In this document: piece after piece, positions 44,329-52,104 of the stretch
How positions within the stretch are numbered: position 1 is the stretch's first letter
How the letters are laid out: every line of letters begins with the position of its first letter
Origin: LMUY01 sp964242215
Lineage (GTDB): Bacteria > Pseudomonadota > Alphaproteobacteria > Acetobacterales > Acetobacteraceae
DNA length: 64,000 nt
Assembly: GCA_964242215.1 (NCBI GenBank)
Contig: CAXTCJ010000005.1
Coordinates: 41,315 to 105,314, forward strand
Reading direction: 5' to 3'
Notes under the pieces: generated by a model
The model's database searches: none
What the model was told of the DNA's origin: nothing
Seen by the model: only the letters and a program-made list of their open reading frames with translations
Made by a program: the position numbers and the translations under genes

Positions 44329-45983
44329 CAGTCCCCCACCCGGTTTGTCATCGCTACGAGCCCCTTGCCTCGCTGCGGCAGGCTAAACTCTATCGCACAG
44401 CGCACGCCACCCGGGCGGAACGCCAGGCTCGTCACAGCGCCGAGTTCGTAGGGCAACCCCTGCTCGATCAATTCCCGGCCGAAGCCACGCCGGGTGGGTC
44501 GCAGATCGGTCAGTGGCACCCCGCTCTCCTTCCAAATCAGGATAACGCGGTCCTGAGCCGCCTCGCGATCGTCCGGCTCGACACGCCAGCTGACCCCGAC
44601 GACCCCAGACGGCGAGGCCAACGCCCCGTACTTGATGGAATTCGTGGTCAATTCGTGGATCGCAAGACCTATGGCATCGGCCATTTTCGGTCTGAGGGCG
44701 ACGGGCGGCCCCTCGACAACGATCTGACGCTCGTCTTGGCCACCATGCGCCGTTAACTCTTGATATACTAGCTCCTCCAGCATGACAAAGCCCTCTGCGG
44801 TCCGCGCCGCCACACTTTGCGTGCGCGCCAAGGCCTCGATTCGGCCTGCCAGATGAGTCGCAAAGTGATCCAGGTCGGAACTGGACTCCAAGGTCCTTGT
44901 CAGAACGGAACGGACCACGGCGAGGATGTTCTTGATGCGGTGCTGCAGCTCGGCAAGCAGCTTGCCCTGCCGGTTCTCGGCTCGCCGCCGCTCGTCGATA
45001 TCGGTGCACGACCCGTACCACCGCACCACGTTGCCCGCCGGGTCGAGTTGCGGCACCGCACGGATCAGGAACCAGCACCAGCTGCCATCCGCGCGCCGTA
45101 GCCTCGCCTCCTGCTCCAGCGTCGCGCCGCCAGCCTGCGCCACCTGCCCAAGCGTGCGGTTCGCCTCCAAGTCCTCGGGGTGCATCGCGCCGGACCAACC
45201 ATCGCCTAGGGCACTGCCCTCGGGCTGGCCGGTCAGGTCGTAGAACGGCGGGTTGACGTATTCCCACGCCATTGCCGCGGTCGCGATGAACAGCAATGCA
45301 GGGACGGAAGCCGCCATCCGGCGAAACCTCTCGTCGCTCGCCCGAAGCGCCTGCTCCACGTTGTAGGTGGCGCTGATGTCCAGGAAGGTCACGACCACGC
45401 CCGCAACCGCACCGGCGGCATCGCGGTACGGCAAAAGGCGGACCAGGTAGAACGCGTCGCGGACGTTGTGACCCGCCTGCCGCTCGACGAGCTCCCCCGT
45501 GACCAGCACCCGGCGTGCATCCTTCGCGAGGTCCGGATACCAGATCTGCATCGCGAGATCGGTGATCGGCCGCCCGAGATCCGCGTCCTGCACGTGGACC
45601 ACGTCCTGCACGGTCGGCGTGAAGCTGCGGATGTGCAAGGCGTTGTCCAGGAACACGATCGCGACCCGACTGCTGTCGATCAGGTTGCGCATGTCCGAGT
45701 TCATGGCGGCAAGCTGGTCGACGCGGCGCGCCAACTCGCCATTGAGCAGCTGCAACTCGGTCTGGGAGGATTCCAGCTCCTCGTTGGTCACCCGTAATTC
45801 CTCATTGAGGTTTTGCTGCTCCTCGTTGCTGGCCTGGAGCTCCCGATTGACCACGGTGACGTCGTCTAAGGCCTCGATGAGCCGCTGCTCGGACTGCAGC
45901 AACTGCGCCTCGAGGCGCTCGACCTGGACGCTTCGGTCTGTGTTCGCGGCACGGAGTGGTTCAGGCATCCGATATCCAGCCAT
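44328..45983 (-). CDS. PAS-containing HWE-family sensor histidine kinase
   Basis: A 551-residue soluble kinase with no membrane segment. Residues 15-100 are a long coiled coil rich in NEEL repeats (RVTNEELESSQTELQLLNGE), followed by a PAS domain (~100-205), a second PAS/PAC domain (~215-330) and an HWE catalytic domain: His348 in LLAELQHRIKNILAVV, Asn448 in AIHELTTNSIKYGA and the W-x-E motif at Trp484/Glu486 (LIWKESG). The coiled coil plus first PAS matches the C-terminal part of CheB-CheR-PAS fusion proteins, but no CheB or CheR domain is present. It heads the operon kinase, pseudo-receiver, Crp regulator. Confidence 0.92.
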   Translation of the reverse strand: MAGYRMPEPLRAANTDRSVQVERLEAQLLQSEQRLIEALDDVTVVNRELQASNEEQQNLNEELRVTNEELESSQTELQLLNGELARRVDQLAAMNSDMRNLIDSSRVAIVFLDNALHIRSFTPTVQDVVHVQDADLGRPITDLAMQIWYPDLAKDARRVLVTGELVERQAGHNVRDAFYLVRLLPYRDAAGAVAGVVVTFLDISATYNVEQALRASDERFRRMAASVPALLFIATAAMAWEYVNPPFYDLTGQPEGSALGDGWSGAMHPEDLEANRTLGQVAQAGGATLEQEARLRRADGSWCWFLIRAVPQLDPAGNVVRWYGSCTDIDERRRAENRQGKLLAELQHRIKNILAVVRSVLTRTLESSSDLDHFATHLAGRIEALARTQSVAARTAEGFVMLEELVYQELTAHGGQDERQIVVEGPPVALRPKMADAIGLAIHELTTNSIKYGALASPSGVVGVSWRVEPDDREAAQDRVILIWKESGVPLTDLRPTRRGFGRELIEQGLPYELGAVTSLAFRPGGVRCAIEFSLPQRGKGLVAMTNRVGD

Positions 45984-46073
45984 CGTTTTCTCCGGCGGGG
46001 CTCAAATAATCAGCTGTCTTGCAGCTGGCCACATACATATGCGGTTAGCCGCGATTTCTCCTAGTGTCCCGAT

Positions 46074-46100
46074 CCTGACGCTCATTACCCGAGTGTCAGG
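46074..46100. terminator. Palindromic hairpin, family D, copy 1 (rlmN terminator)
   Basis: CCTGACGCTC and GAGTGTCAGG form 10-bp arms with one mismatch and a 7-base loop, 19 bp past the rlmN stop. The same hairpin with its flank GATCCTGACGCTC recurs at 48239-48262. There is no U-tract, but its place after a gene in both cases suggests termination or 3'-end protection. Confidence 0.5.
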
Positions 46101-46118
46101 CCAAATCGGCCTATTAAA

Positions 46119-47300
46119 TCAAGCTGCCGTGCGGGTCCGCGTGCTGTCCGTCCGCAACTGGCCACAGGCGGCCAGAATGTCGCGCCCCCGCGGCGTGCGC
46201 ACGGGGCTGGAGAACCCGGCGGCCATTATGATGCCGGCAAATGCGTCCAATGTCTCACGCGTGCTCGGCAGATACACGCTGCCGGGCCATGGGTTGAACG
46301 GGATCAGGTTGACCTTGGCGGGAATGCCCGCGATCAGTCGCACCAGTTCGCGCGCATCTGCCTCGGTATCGTTGATGCCGCGGAGCATGACGTATTCGAA
46401 GGTGATCCGCCGGGAGTTGGACGAGCCGGGATAGCGCCGGCAGGCGGCCAGCAGTTCGGCGATCGGGTATTTGCGGTTCAGCGGCACGATCTCGTCCCGC
46501 AGGTCGTCCCGCACGGCGTGCAGCGACACCGCCAGGTTCACCCCCAGTTCCTCGCCGCAGCGGTCCATCATCGGCACCACGCCGGAGGTGGACAGCGTGA
46601 TCCGGCGGCGCGACAGGCCGATGCCCTCGTTGTCCATGACGATCTGCATCGCCCGGGCCACGTTCTCGTAGTTGTACAGCGGCTCGCCCATGCCCATCAG
46701 CACGATGGTGGACAGCAGCCGGGGGATTTCGCCGCGCGGCGATGGCCATTCGCCATACGCGTCGCGGGCCGCCATGAACTGGCCCACGATCTCCGCCGCG
46801 CCCAGGTTGCGCACCAGCTTCTGGGTGCCCGTGTGGCAGAACCGGCAGGACAGCGTGCAGCCGACCTGGGAGGAGATGCAGACGGCGCCGCGGTCTTCCT
46901 GCCGGTCGGGGATGTAGACGGTTTCGGCCTCCTGCCCGTCGCGGAAGCGGAACAGCCATTTGCGGGTGCCGTCGGTGCTGATCTGCTCGGTGGCGACACC
47001 CGGCCGGCCGATGACGAAGCGCTCGGCCAGCTTCTGCTGCAACGGGCGTGCGATGGAGGACATGGCCGCGAAGTCAGTCGTGCCCTGGTGGTAGATCCAG
47101 TGCCAGATCTGCTTGGCACGGAACGCCTTCTCGCCGATCGCAGCCAATTCCTCGATCAACTCGGGGCGCGTCAGGCCCACCAGTTCCCGCCGGCCATCGG
47201 GCAGCGCGATCGGCGGCGGCGAGAACAGCGCCGACTTGGCAAGGATCCGGTCCCGCTCCGACTCCGTCAGCGCCGCCGGGTCGTTGAGCAGGGCCACCAT
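46119..47300 (-). CDS. rlmN: Dual-specificity RNA methyltransferase RlmN (23S rRNA A2503 / tRNA A37)
   Basis: A 393-residue radical-SAM methyltransferase. The cluster-binding motif is Cys148, Cys152 and Cys155 in GCTLSCRFCHTG; Cys141 (AVCISSQ) is the expected methyl-carrying cysteine and the C-terminal LAACGQL supplies the second catalytic cysteine. LMGMGEPLYNYENV and SRRITLSTSGVVP are further hallmarks. The start at 47300 gives the normal family length; the frame stays open upstream, but that stretch overlaps the preceding gene in another frame. It begins 2 bp after the IalB-like gene stops, so they are co-transcribed. Confidence 0.97.
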   Translation of the reverse strand: MVALLNDPAALTESERDRILAKSALFSPPPIALPDGRRELVGLTRPELIEELAAIGEKAFRAKQIWHWIYHQGTTDFAAMSSIARPLQQKLAERFVIGRPGVATEQISTDGTRKWLFRFRDGQEAETVYIPDRQEDRGAVCISSQVGCTLSCRFCHTGTQKLVRNLGAAEIVGQFMAARDAYGEWPSPRGEIPRLLSTIVLMGMGEPLYNYENVARAMQIVMDNEGIGLSRRRITLSTSGVVPMMDRCGEELGVNLAVSLHAVRDDLRDEIVPLNRKYPIAELLAACRRYPGSSNSRRITFEYVMLRGINDTEADARELVRLIAGIPAKVNLIPFNPWPGSVYLPSTRETLDAFAGIIMAAGFSSPVRTPRGRDILAACGQLRTDSTRTRTAA

Positions 47301-47302
47301 AC

Positions 47303-47848
47303 TCAGCCTTTGCCGGGCGGGCAGGCTTTGTTGATGGCGGCGTAGGCGGGCGAAAAACCGCGCAGGTTGAACGTGTCCGTCACCGTCGTGTTGCGCAGCC
47401 CCGGCGACTTCGCGATCGCTTGGCGTGCCCGCTCGAACGTGCCGACCACGGCATGGCCGTCGCGAGCGAAGGCGGAGCGCTGGCTGGTGTAGAACGGCAG
47501 GGTCGTGCCTTCGACCTGCAACGTCACCTCGGCATTGGGGGCGTAGGCGAACCCGGCGCTGATCGCGACCGCATCGCGCGCGCCGCCGGGCCGCTGCGTG
47601 ACGGTCAGCACCACGTCGCCGCGGCCCTGCAACGGCGGCGCGGACACGGCGGCCCGGGTGAAGGCGTAGCACACGGTCTGCCCCGCCTCCTGGTGGGTGG
47701 CGGCGGTCCAATCCTCGAACTTGCCGATCGCACGGGGCGCAGCCGGGGCCGGATGGGCGGGGCGTGCCGGGGCGCGGGCTGGATGAGGCTGGGCGAGTGC
47801 GGGGACGGCGCCGAGTGCCACGAGCGGAAGCAGGAGTACGGATCGCAT
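47303..47848 (-). CDS. Invasion-associated locus B (IalB)-like periplasmic protein
   Basis: A 181-residue exported protein. The signal peptide is MRSVLLLPLVALGAVPALA with cleavage near AQ, followed by a proline/alanine-rich linker. The mature domain shows FEDWTAATHQEAGQTVCYAF, GRGDVVLTVTQRP and FARDGHAVVGTFERARQ, the layout of the IalB family. In other bacteria IalB proteins affect host-cell invasion or envelope stress, but in environmental alphaproteobacteria the role is unknown. It is immediately upstream of rlmN, an order seen widely in the class. An ATG 39 bp upstream is less likely as start. Confidence 0.82.
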   Translation of the reverse strand: MRSVLLLPLVALGAVPALAQPHPARAPARPAHPAPAAPRAIGKFEDWTAATHQEAGQTVCYAFTRAAVSAPPLQGRGDVVLTVTQRPGGARDAVAISAGFAYAPNAEVTLQVEGTTLPFYTSQRSAFARDGHAVVGTFERARQAIAKSPGLRNTTVTDTFNLRGFSPAYAAINKACPPGKG

Positions 47849-47953
47849 CGCGCAGAGATACGGCGGGGGCGCCCCGGGAACAAGCACCGCAATGGCGCCA
47901 CGGTGGCCCTCGGCACGTTGAATTGCTACCTATGCCGCATAGGAGACGTGAGC

Positions 47954-48229
47954 ATGTCACAAGACGACCACCATCAGGACGCCCTGCTCGAGACCGCACG
48001 GCTCGAGCTGGACCGCGCCCACCGGGCCGCCATCGCTCTCGAGGCCGGCGAGGTACGGCGCGGGCTCGAGCTGGCCCTGACCGCGTTCCGATCGGCTGGG
48101 GAAGCCGATAGCGAGCGCTACGCCCCGTTGGCCAGCCAGATCGAAACGGCGCTGACGGACCTCAATGCCGGCTCGCTCGCGGACATGGAACGGATCATCG
48201 AGGCGGTGCGCAAGGAGATCGAGGCGTAG
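47954..48229 (+). CDS. Small hypothetical protein, helical and acidic
   Basis: A 91-residue protein, MSQDDHHQDALLETARLELD at the start, predicted nearly all helical with heptad-like leucines and alanines. A good AGGAGA site sits 7 bp before the ATG at 47954. No family is recognised. It is charged and has no membrane segment, so it is cytoplasmic. It is divergent from the IalB-rlmN pair and followed 9 bp later by a perfect hairpin. Codon-position bias matches its neighbours, which supports it being a real gene. Confidence 0.6.
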   Translation: MSQDDHHQDALLETARLELDRAHRAAIALEAGEVRRGLELALTAFRSAGEADSERYAPLASQIETALTDLNAGSLADMERIIEAVRKEIEA

Positions 48230-48238
48230 TGGTCCGAT

Positions 48239-48262
48239 CCTGACGCTCGCTCGAGCGTCAGG
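48239..48262. terminator. Palindromic hairpin, family D, copy 2
   Basis: CCTGACGCTC-GCTC-GAGCGTCAGG is a perfect 10-bp stem with a 4-base loop, between the convergent small hypothetical gene and the SpoU-type gene. It repeats the hairpin at 46074-46100 and is symmetrical, so it could stop transcription from both sides. Confidence 0.6.
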
Positions 48263-48285
48263 TGAACTGGCCGACGACTATTGGC

Positions 48286-48876
48286 CTACTTGCGCCCCAC
48301 CCAATCCGGCGGGTTCGCGCGGAAAATCGGGTCGCCATGCCCCGCGGCCGGTGGCAGCGGCGCCGCACCCCCAGCCGCCACCGGGCGGTCCGCGAACCGC
48401 CCGTGCTGAAGCAGACGGTCGTACAGCACGAGCGCGCCCGCCACCGCCAGGTTGAGCGAGAACCGCGTCGGAATGCGCACCACGTGGCGACAGCGCGCGA
48501 GCATCGCCGGCGACAGCCCCGACCGCTCGGGGCCGAGCACATAGGCGGCATTCAGCGGGTGGCGGAACGAGGGCAGGTCCGGCGCGTCCTCCAACAGTTC
48601 GATGCCGACCAGTACGCAGCCCTCCGGCAGCTCCATCGTATCGACGTCGCCGAACCGCCACAGCGGCACGTGGGACGGAGTGGCCGCCGTGTCGGCCCGG
48701 CGGGCGTCGCGGTGGTCGAGCCCCGCGCCCACGCTGAAGCAGAACGCGGCCCCGAAGGCGTGCGCCGTCCGCAGCAGCGCGCCCATGTTGGCGGACTTGC
48801 TGATCCCCTCCGCCCCGATACCGAAATAGCCCCGTGACTTTGCGACCGGCATCCGCGCGGGATAGGTGTTCGCCAT
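48286..48876 (-). CDS. SpoU/TrmH-family RNA methyltransferase
   Basis: A 196-residue SPOUT-fold methyltransferase. The trefoil-knot motifs are NMGALLRTAHAFGAAFC (motif 1), AYVLGPERSGLS (motif 2) and FSLNLAVAGALVLYDR (motif 3), in the right order. Such enzymes 2'-O-methylate tRNA or rRNA using S-adenosylmethionine. It lacks the extra N-terminal substrate domain of RlmB types and is nearer TrmL/TrmJ in size; the exact target is not clear. The proline-rich C-terminal tail of about 35 residues is unusual. Its start codon overlaps that of the divergent methyltransferase gene. Confidence 0.88.
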   Translation of the reverse strand: MANTYPARMPVAKSRGYFGIGAEGISKSANMGALLRTAHAFGAAFCFSVGAGLDHRDARRADTAATPSHVPLWRFGDVDTMELPEGCVLVGIELLEDAPDLPSFRHPLNAAYVLGPERSGLSPAMLARCRHVVRIPTRFSLNLAVAGALVLYDRLLQHGRFADRPVAAGGAAPLPPAAGHGDPIFRANPPDWVGRK

Positions 48877-50113
48877 GACCGACGCAACCGACGCCAGGCT
48901 TGCGGCCCAGTACGAGGCCTATCCCTACCCGGCGCGCGACCCGGCGGACGAGGCGCGCCGCCTGGTGATTGGCAGCCCGAGCCATCTGCGCGAGATCGAC
49001 CACTGGGTGTTTGGCGCCGCCCGCCCCCGCTCCCGTCCGTTGCGCGCCCTGGTGGCGGGCGGCGGCACCGGCGACGGTACGATCATGCTGGCCCAGCAGC
49101 TTGCCACCACGGGCCGGCCGGGCCGGGTCACCTACCTGGACCGCTCCGCCGCGGCCGGGGCCATCGCCCAGGCCAGGGCGCGCGCCCGCGGTCTGGACGT
49201 CGACTGGCACGAGGGGTCGCTGCTGGACTTGCCTGGCTCCGGGCTGGGGCCGTTCGACTATATCGATTGCTGCGGCGTGCTGCATCATCTGCCCGACCCG
49301 GCGGCGGGGTTGCAGGCGCTGCTCTCGGTGCTGGCACCGGGCGGCGGGTTGGGGCTGATGGTCTACGCCCCGCACGGCCGGACCGGCGTGTACGAGTTGC
49401 AAGACGCCCTTCGCCTCCTGGCTCCCGAGACGGAGCCGCCCGCCACCCGGCTGGACATCGCCCGGCGGGTGATGCGGACCTTACCCGAATCGGCCTGGCT
49501 GCGGCGCAATAGCCTGTTCGCCGACCACCTGACCGGGGGCGACGCCGGGCTGTATGACCTGCTGCTCAACCCGCGGGACCGCGCCTACGACGTGTCCGGG
49601 CTGGCCGCGCTTCTGGCGGGGGCCGGGCTGGACATCACCTGCTGGATGGAGCCGTTGCGCTACGACCCGGCGGTCTACCTGCCCGACGCCAAACTGCGCG
49701 CCCGTGCCGCCGCCCTGCCCCCCGTGGAACGCGCCGCCTTGGCCGAGGCGCTCTGCGGCAACATGAGCACCCACGTGGTGTATGCCGTGCGCTCGGCCGA
49801 TGCCCCGCCCGTACCGGATGCCATGGACCCAGCCGCGATCCCCGTCATGCGGGAGATGGGTGGGGCCGAGTTGGCAAAGCACATCCGGCCGGATGGCACG
49901 CTGCCCTTCCTGTTCGATGGCCTGCGGGCGCCGGTGCCGCTGCCCCCGCTCGCCGCCGCCATCCTGCGCCTGGTGGACGGGGAGCGCAGCGTGGGCGAGC
50001 TCGCCGCCAGCTTCGCCGGCCGGGTGGCGCGGGAGGTGTTCGACCGCGCCTGGCGCGACACGTACGGCCCGCTCTCGGCGCTGAACCGCCTGTTGCTATT
50101 GCCGCCGCCTTGA
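48875..50113 (+). CDS. Class I SAM-dependent methyltransferase
   Basis: About 412 residues. The N-terminal Rossmann domain has RALVAGGGTGDGTIMLAQQL (motif I), VTYLDRSAAA (acidic motif II) and DYIDCCGVLHHLPDPAAGLQ (motif IV and post-motif), placing it in the methyltransferase_11/12 group. A second, C-terminal half of about 200 residues has no clear family, though LAAAILRLVDGERSVGELAA resembles a small helical add-on domain. Substrate unknown. The ATG at 48875 shares bases with the start of the divergent SpoU-type gene. It runs into the YdcF gene through a TTGA overlap. Confidence 0.85.
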   Translation: MTDATDARLAAQYEAYPYPARDPADEARRLVIGSPSHLREIDHWVFGAARPRSRPLRALVAGGGTGDGTIMLAQQLATTGRPGRVTYLDRSAAAGAIAQARARARGLDVDWHEGSLLDLPGSGLGPFDYIDCCGVLHHLPDPAAGLQALLSVLAPGGGLGLMVYAPHGRTGVYELQDALRLLAPETEPPATRLDIARRVMRTLPESAWLRRNSLFADHLTGGDAGLYDLLLNPRDRAYDVSGLAALLAGAGLDITCWMEPLRYDPAVYLPDAKLRARAAALPPVERAALAEALCGNMSTHVVYAVRSADAPPVPDAMDPAAIPVMREMGGAELAKHIRPDGTLPFLFDGLRAPVPLPPLAAAILRLVDGERSVGELAASFAGRVAREVFDRAWRDTYGPLSALNRLLLLPPP

Positions 50114-50586
50114 CCACCATCGTGATCTTCGGCTGCGGCGTGCTGAGAGGCGGCCGCCCGAGCCCAACCCTGCGCGCCCGCGTGGAGGCGGCGTTCCGCT
50201 GCGGCGGCACCGCGGCCGACTACATGCCCACCGGCGCGATCGGCCGCCACCCGCCGTCCGAAGCCCGCGTGATGGCCGGGTTGCTGATGGGCATGGGCGT
50301 GCCCGCCGCGCAGATCACGCTGGAGGAGACGGCGACGGATACGCTGTCATCGGCCCTGGCCTGCGCCATGCTGCTGAAGGGTCGGGCGGACCGGGTGCGG
50401 GTCGTATCGAGCGGCTACCACCTGCCGCGTTGCGTGATGCTGATGTGGATGGCGGGGGTGCCTTGCCTGCCCTGTCCCGCCCCGCCCAAGCCGCGATGGG
50501 CCGCGTATTGGCGCATGCGGGAGGCGGTGGCATTGCCTTACGACGCGATCCTGATGGCACTGCGATGGATCGGGCTGGACCGGTAG
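50110..50586 (+). CDS. YdcF/DUF218-family protein
   Basis: A 158-residue protein of the DUF218 (YdcF, SanA) group: VIFGCGVLRGGRPSPTLRAR near the N-terminus, TLEETATDTLSSALACA in the middle and VVSSGYHLPRC further on match the conserved core. The family has a Rossmann-like fold and a proposed role in envelope or SAM-related metabolism, but no firm reaction. The start is TTG, overlapping the methyltransferase stop, so translation is probably coupled. No membrane anchor precedes the domain, unlike SanA. Confidence 0.83.
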   Translation: MTTIVIFGCGVLRGGRPSPTLRARVEAAFRCGGTAADYMPTGAIGRHPPSEARVMAGLLMGMGVPAAQITLEETATDTLSSALACAMLLKGRADRVRVVSSGYHLPRCVMLMWMAGVPCLPCPAPPKPRWAAYWRMREAVALPYDAILMALRWIGLDR

Positions 50587-50643
50587 GCAACCCGGTCGCA
50601 ACGGGCAGCGTTCCGGACCAATACCACATCGAAAGAACACCCC

Positions 50644-51063
50644 ATGAGCATGTTCGGCACGATCATGTCGAAGATTTTTGGCCACGCGTCGGCCACGCCC
50701 GCCGCCGCCGACGCTGCGGCCACGCCTGCCCCCGTCGCGACTGATACGACGGTGCAACAGCCGGTGGCCCCACCCTCTGGCGCGCAAGCCCCTGCGGCGC
50801 AGTCCGTGGATGTTGGCGCCGTCCTCGCAGCGATGGCGGCGCAGAACGGTCAAAAGCTGAACTACCAGACCTCGATCGTCGACCTGCTGAAGCTGCTGGA
50901 CTTGGATAGCAGCCTCGAGGCCCGCAAGACGCTCGCAGGCGAACTGCACTACACCGGCAGCACCGACGACAGTGCCACGATGAACGTGTGGCTGCACAAG
51001 GCCGTCATGACCAAGCTCGAGGAAAACGGCGGCAAAGTCCCCGCCGAACTAAAAGGCGCCTGA
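50644..51063 (+). CDS. DUF3597 domain protein
   Basis: A 139-residue protein. The N-terminus MSMFGTIMSKIFGHASATP is followed by an alanine/proline-rich linker (about 20-55) and the conserved DUF3597 helical domain: VGAVLAAMAAQNGQKLNYQT, TSIVDLLKLLDLDSSLEARK and LAGELHYTGS. The domain is distantly LysM-associated in other bacteria; its function is unknown. It stands alone on the plus strand and is followed directly by a family C repeat, which separates it from the convergent sppA. Confidence 0.85.
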   Translation: MSMFGTIMSKIFGHASATPAAADAAATPAPVATDTTVQQPVAPPSGAQAPAAQSVDVGAVLAAMAAQNGQKLNYQTSIVDLLKLLDLDSSLEARKTLAGELHYTGSTDDSATMNVWLHKAVMTKLEENGGKVPAELKGA

Positions 51064-51173
51064 TCTCCCTCTCCCTTGAGGGAGAGGGCCGGGGTGAGGG
51101 GTAAGCCGCACGCAAAACGCCGGGCGTGACCACCCCTCCCCCAACCCCCTCCCTCAACGGGAGGGGGCTTTTA
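51064..51173. repeat. Intergenic palindromic repeat, family C, copy 2
   Basis: Left end CTCCCTCTCCCTTGAGGGAG, right end CCCTCCCTCAACGGGAGGGGG, with about 35 bp between. Each end folds on itself and the two ends pair with each other. It fills the whole gap between convergent DUF3597 and sppA genes; the right end is followed by CTTTTAG, so it probably terminates transcription. Confidence 0.8.
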
Positions 51174-51174
51174 G

Positions 51175-52098
51175 CTACTGCACCAGCGACGGGCTCCAGA
51201 TCGCCATCGGCAACCCGACCGCGCTGTCCAGCCCGAGTCGCTGGCTGATCAACCCCATCGTGGCGCCTAACGTGCGGTCGTACCAGCTGCCAGTCCGTAG
51301 ATCCCGGATCGGCAGTTTCTCGTCCACGCTCTTCTCGCGCGCCATCCAGGCCCGCGCCTCCGGCTCACCGCCGATCTCGTCGACCAGCCCCAGCGCCAAG
51401 GCTTGCCGCCCACTATACGCCCGGCCATCCGCCAGTTGCCGCACGCGGGCCTCGTCCATGTGCCGGCCCTGCGCCACCATCTTCACGAACTGGCCGAACA
51501 GATCGCCGACCAACCCCTGCAGATAGTCCCGACCCGCCGGGGATAGCCCGTGCGTGAACGACGGCTGGTCCTTCAGCGGCCCCGAAATGATCGCATCCGC
51601 CGTGATGCCAACCTTGTCCAGCAGCCCGCCCGCGCTCGCCGTCTCGAGGATCACGCCGATCGACCCGGTGAGCGTCGCATTGGTCGCAAAGATCCGCGCT
51701 GCCGGCAGGCTGATCATGTAGCCGGCCGACGCCGCCGTGCCGCCCATCACCGTCACGACGGGCTTGGCCGCCGCCACACGCGCCAGCGCATCGTGCAGAT
51801 CCTCGCCACCCGCCACACTGCCGCCGGGGCTGTCCACGTGCAGCACCACCGCCGCGACGCTGCGATCCTTCGCGAGAGCGCTGACCGCCTCGATCAGCCG
51901 GCGATCGTCGGTGATGATGCCGTTGACGTTCACCCGCGTGACATGGCGCTCGCCGGGCAACGCACCGGGCCGCAACCGGCCCGCCACGACGCCGATCGCG
52001 CACAGCACGGCCAGCACCGCCACCACCCGCCAAAAGACAAGGCGGCGCTTGAGGCGCCGCCTGTCCAGTAGAAGGTCCGCTTCTAGTCCACCGGACAA
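51175..52098 (-). CDS. sppA: Signal peptide peptidase SppA (short form)
   Basis: A 307-residue membrane-anchored serine protease that degrades signal peptides left in the membrane. One N-terminal helix (LVFWRVVAVLAVLCAIGVVA) precedes the protease domain. The catalytic dyad is Ser124 in GTAASAGYMIS and Lys176 in SGPLKDQPS, with the 52-residue spacing known for the short SppA of Gram-positive bacteria. VLHVDSPGGSVAGGE is the other hallmark. It starts 6 bp after the rpsA stop, so both share a transcript. Confidence 0.94.
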   Translation of the reverse strand: MSGGLEADLLLDRRRLKRRLVFWRVVAVLAVLCAIGVVAGRLRPGALPGERHVTRVNVNGIITDDRRLIEAVSALAKDRSVAAVVLHVDSPGGSVAGGEDLHDALARVAAAKPVVTVMGGTAASAGYMISLPAARIFATNATLTGSIGVILETASAGGLLDKVGITADAIISGPLKDQPSFTHGLSPAGRDYLQGLVGDLFGQFVKMVAQGRHMDEARVRQLADGRAYSGRQALALGLVDEIGGEPEARAWMAREKSVDEKLPIRDLRTGSWYDRTLGATMGLISQRLGLDSAVGLPMAIWSPSLVQ

Positions 52099-52104
52099 AC
52101 CGGC

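Noticed and set aside
47301..47999. N-terminal extension of RlmN
   Set aside because: It would cover the IalB-like gene in another frame and make RlmN far too long. The start at 47300 gives a normal protein.
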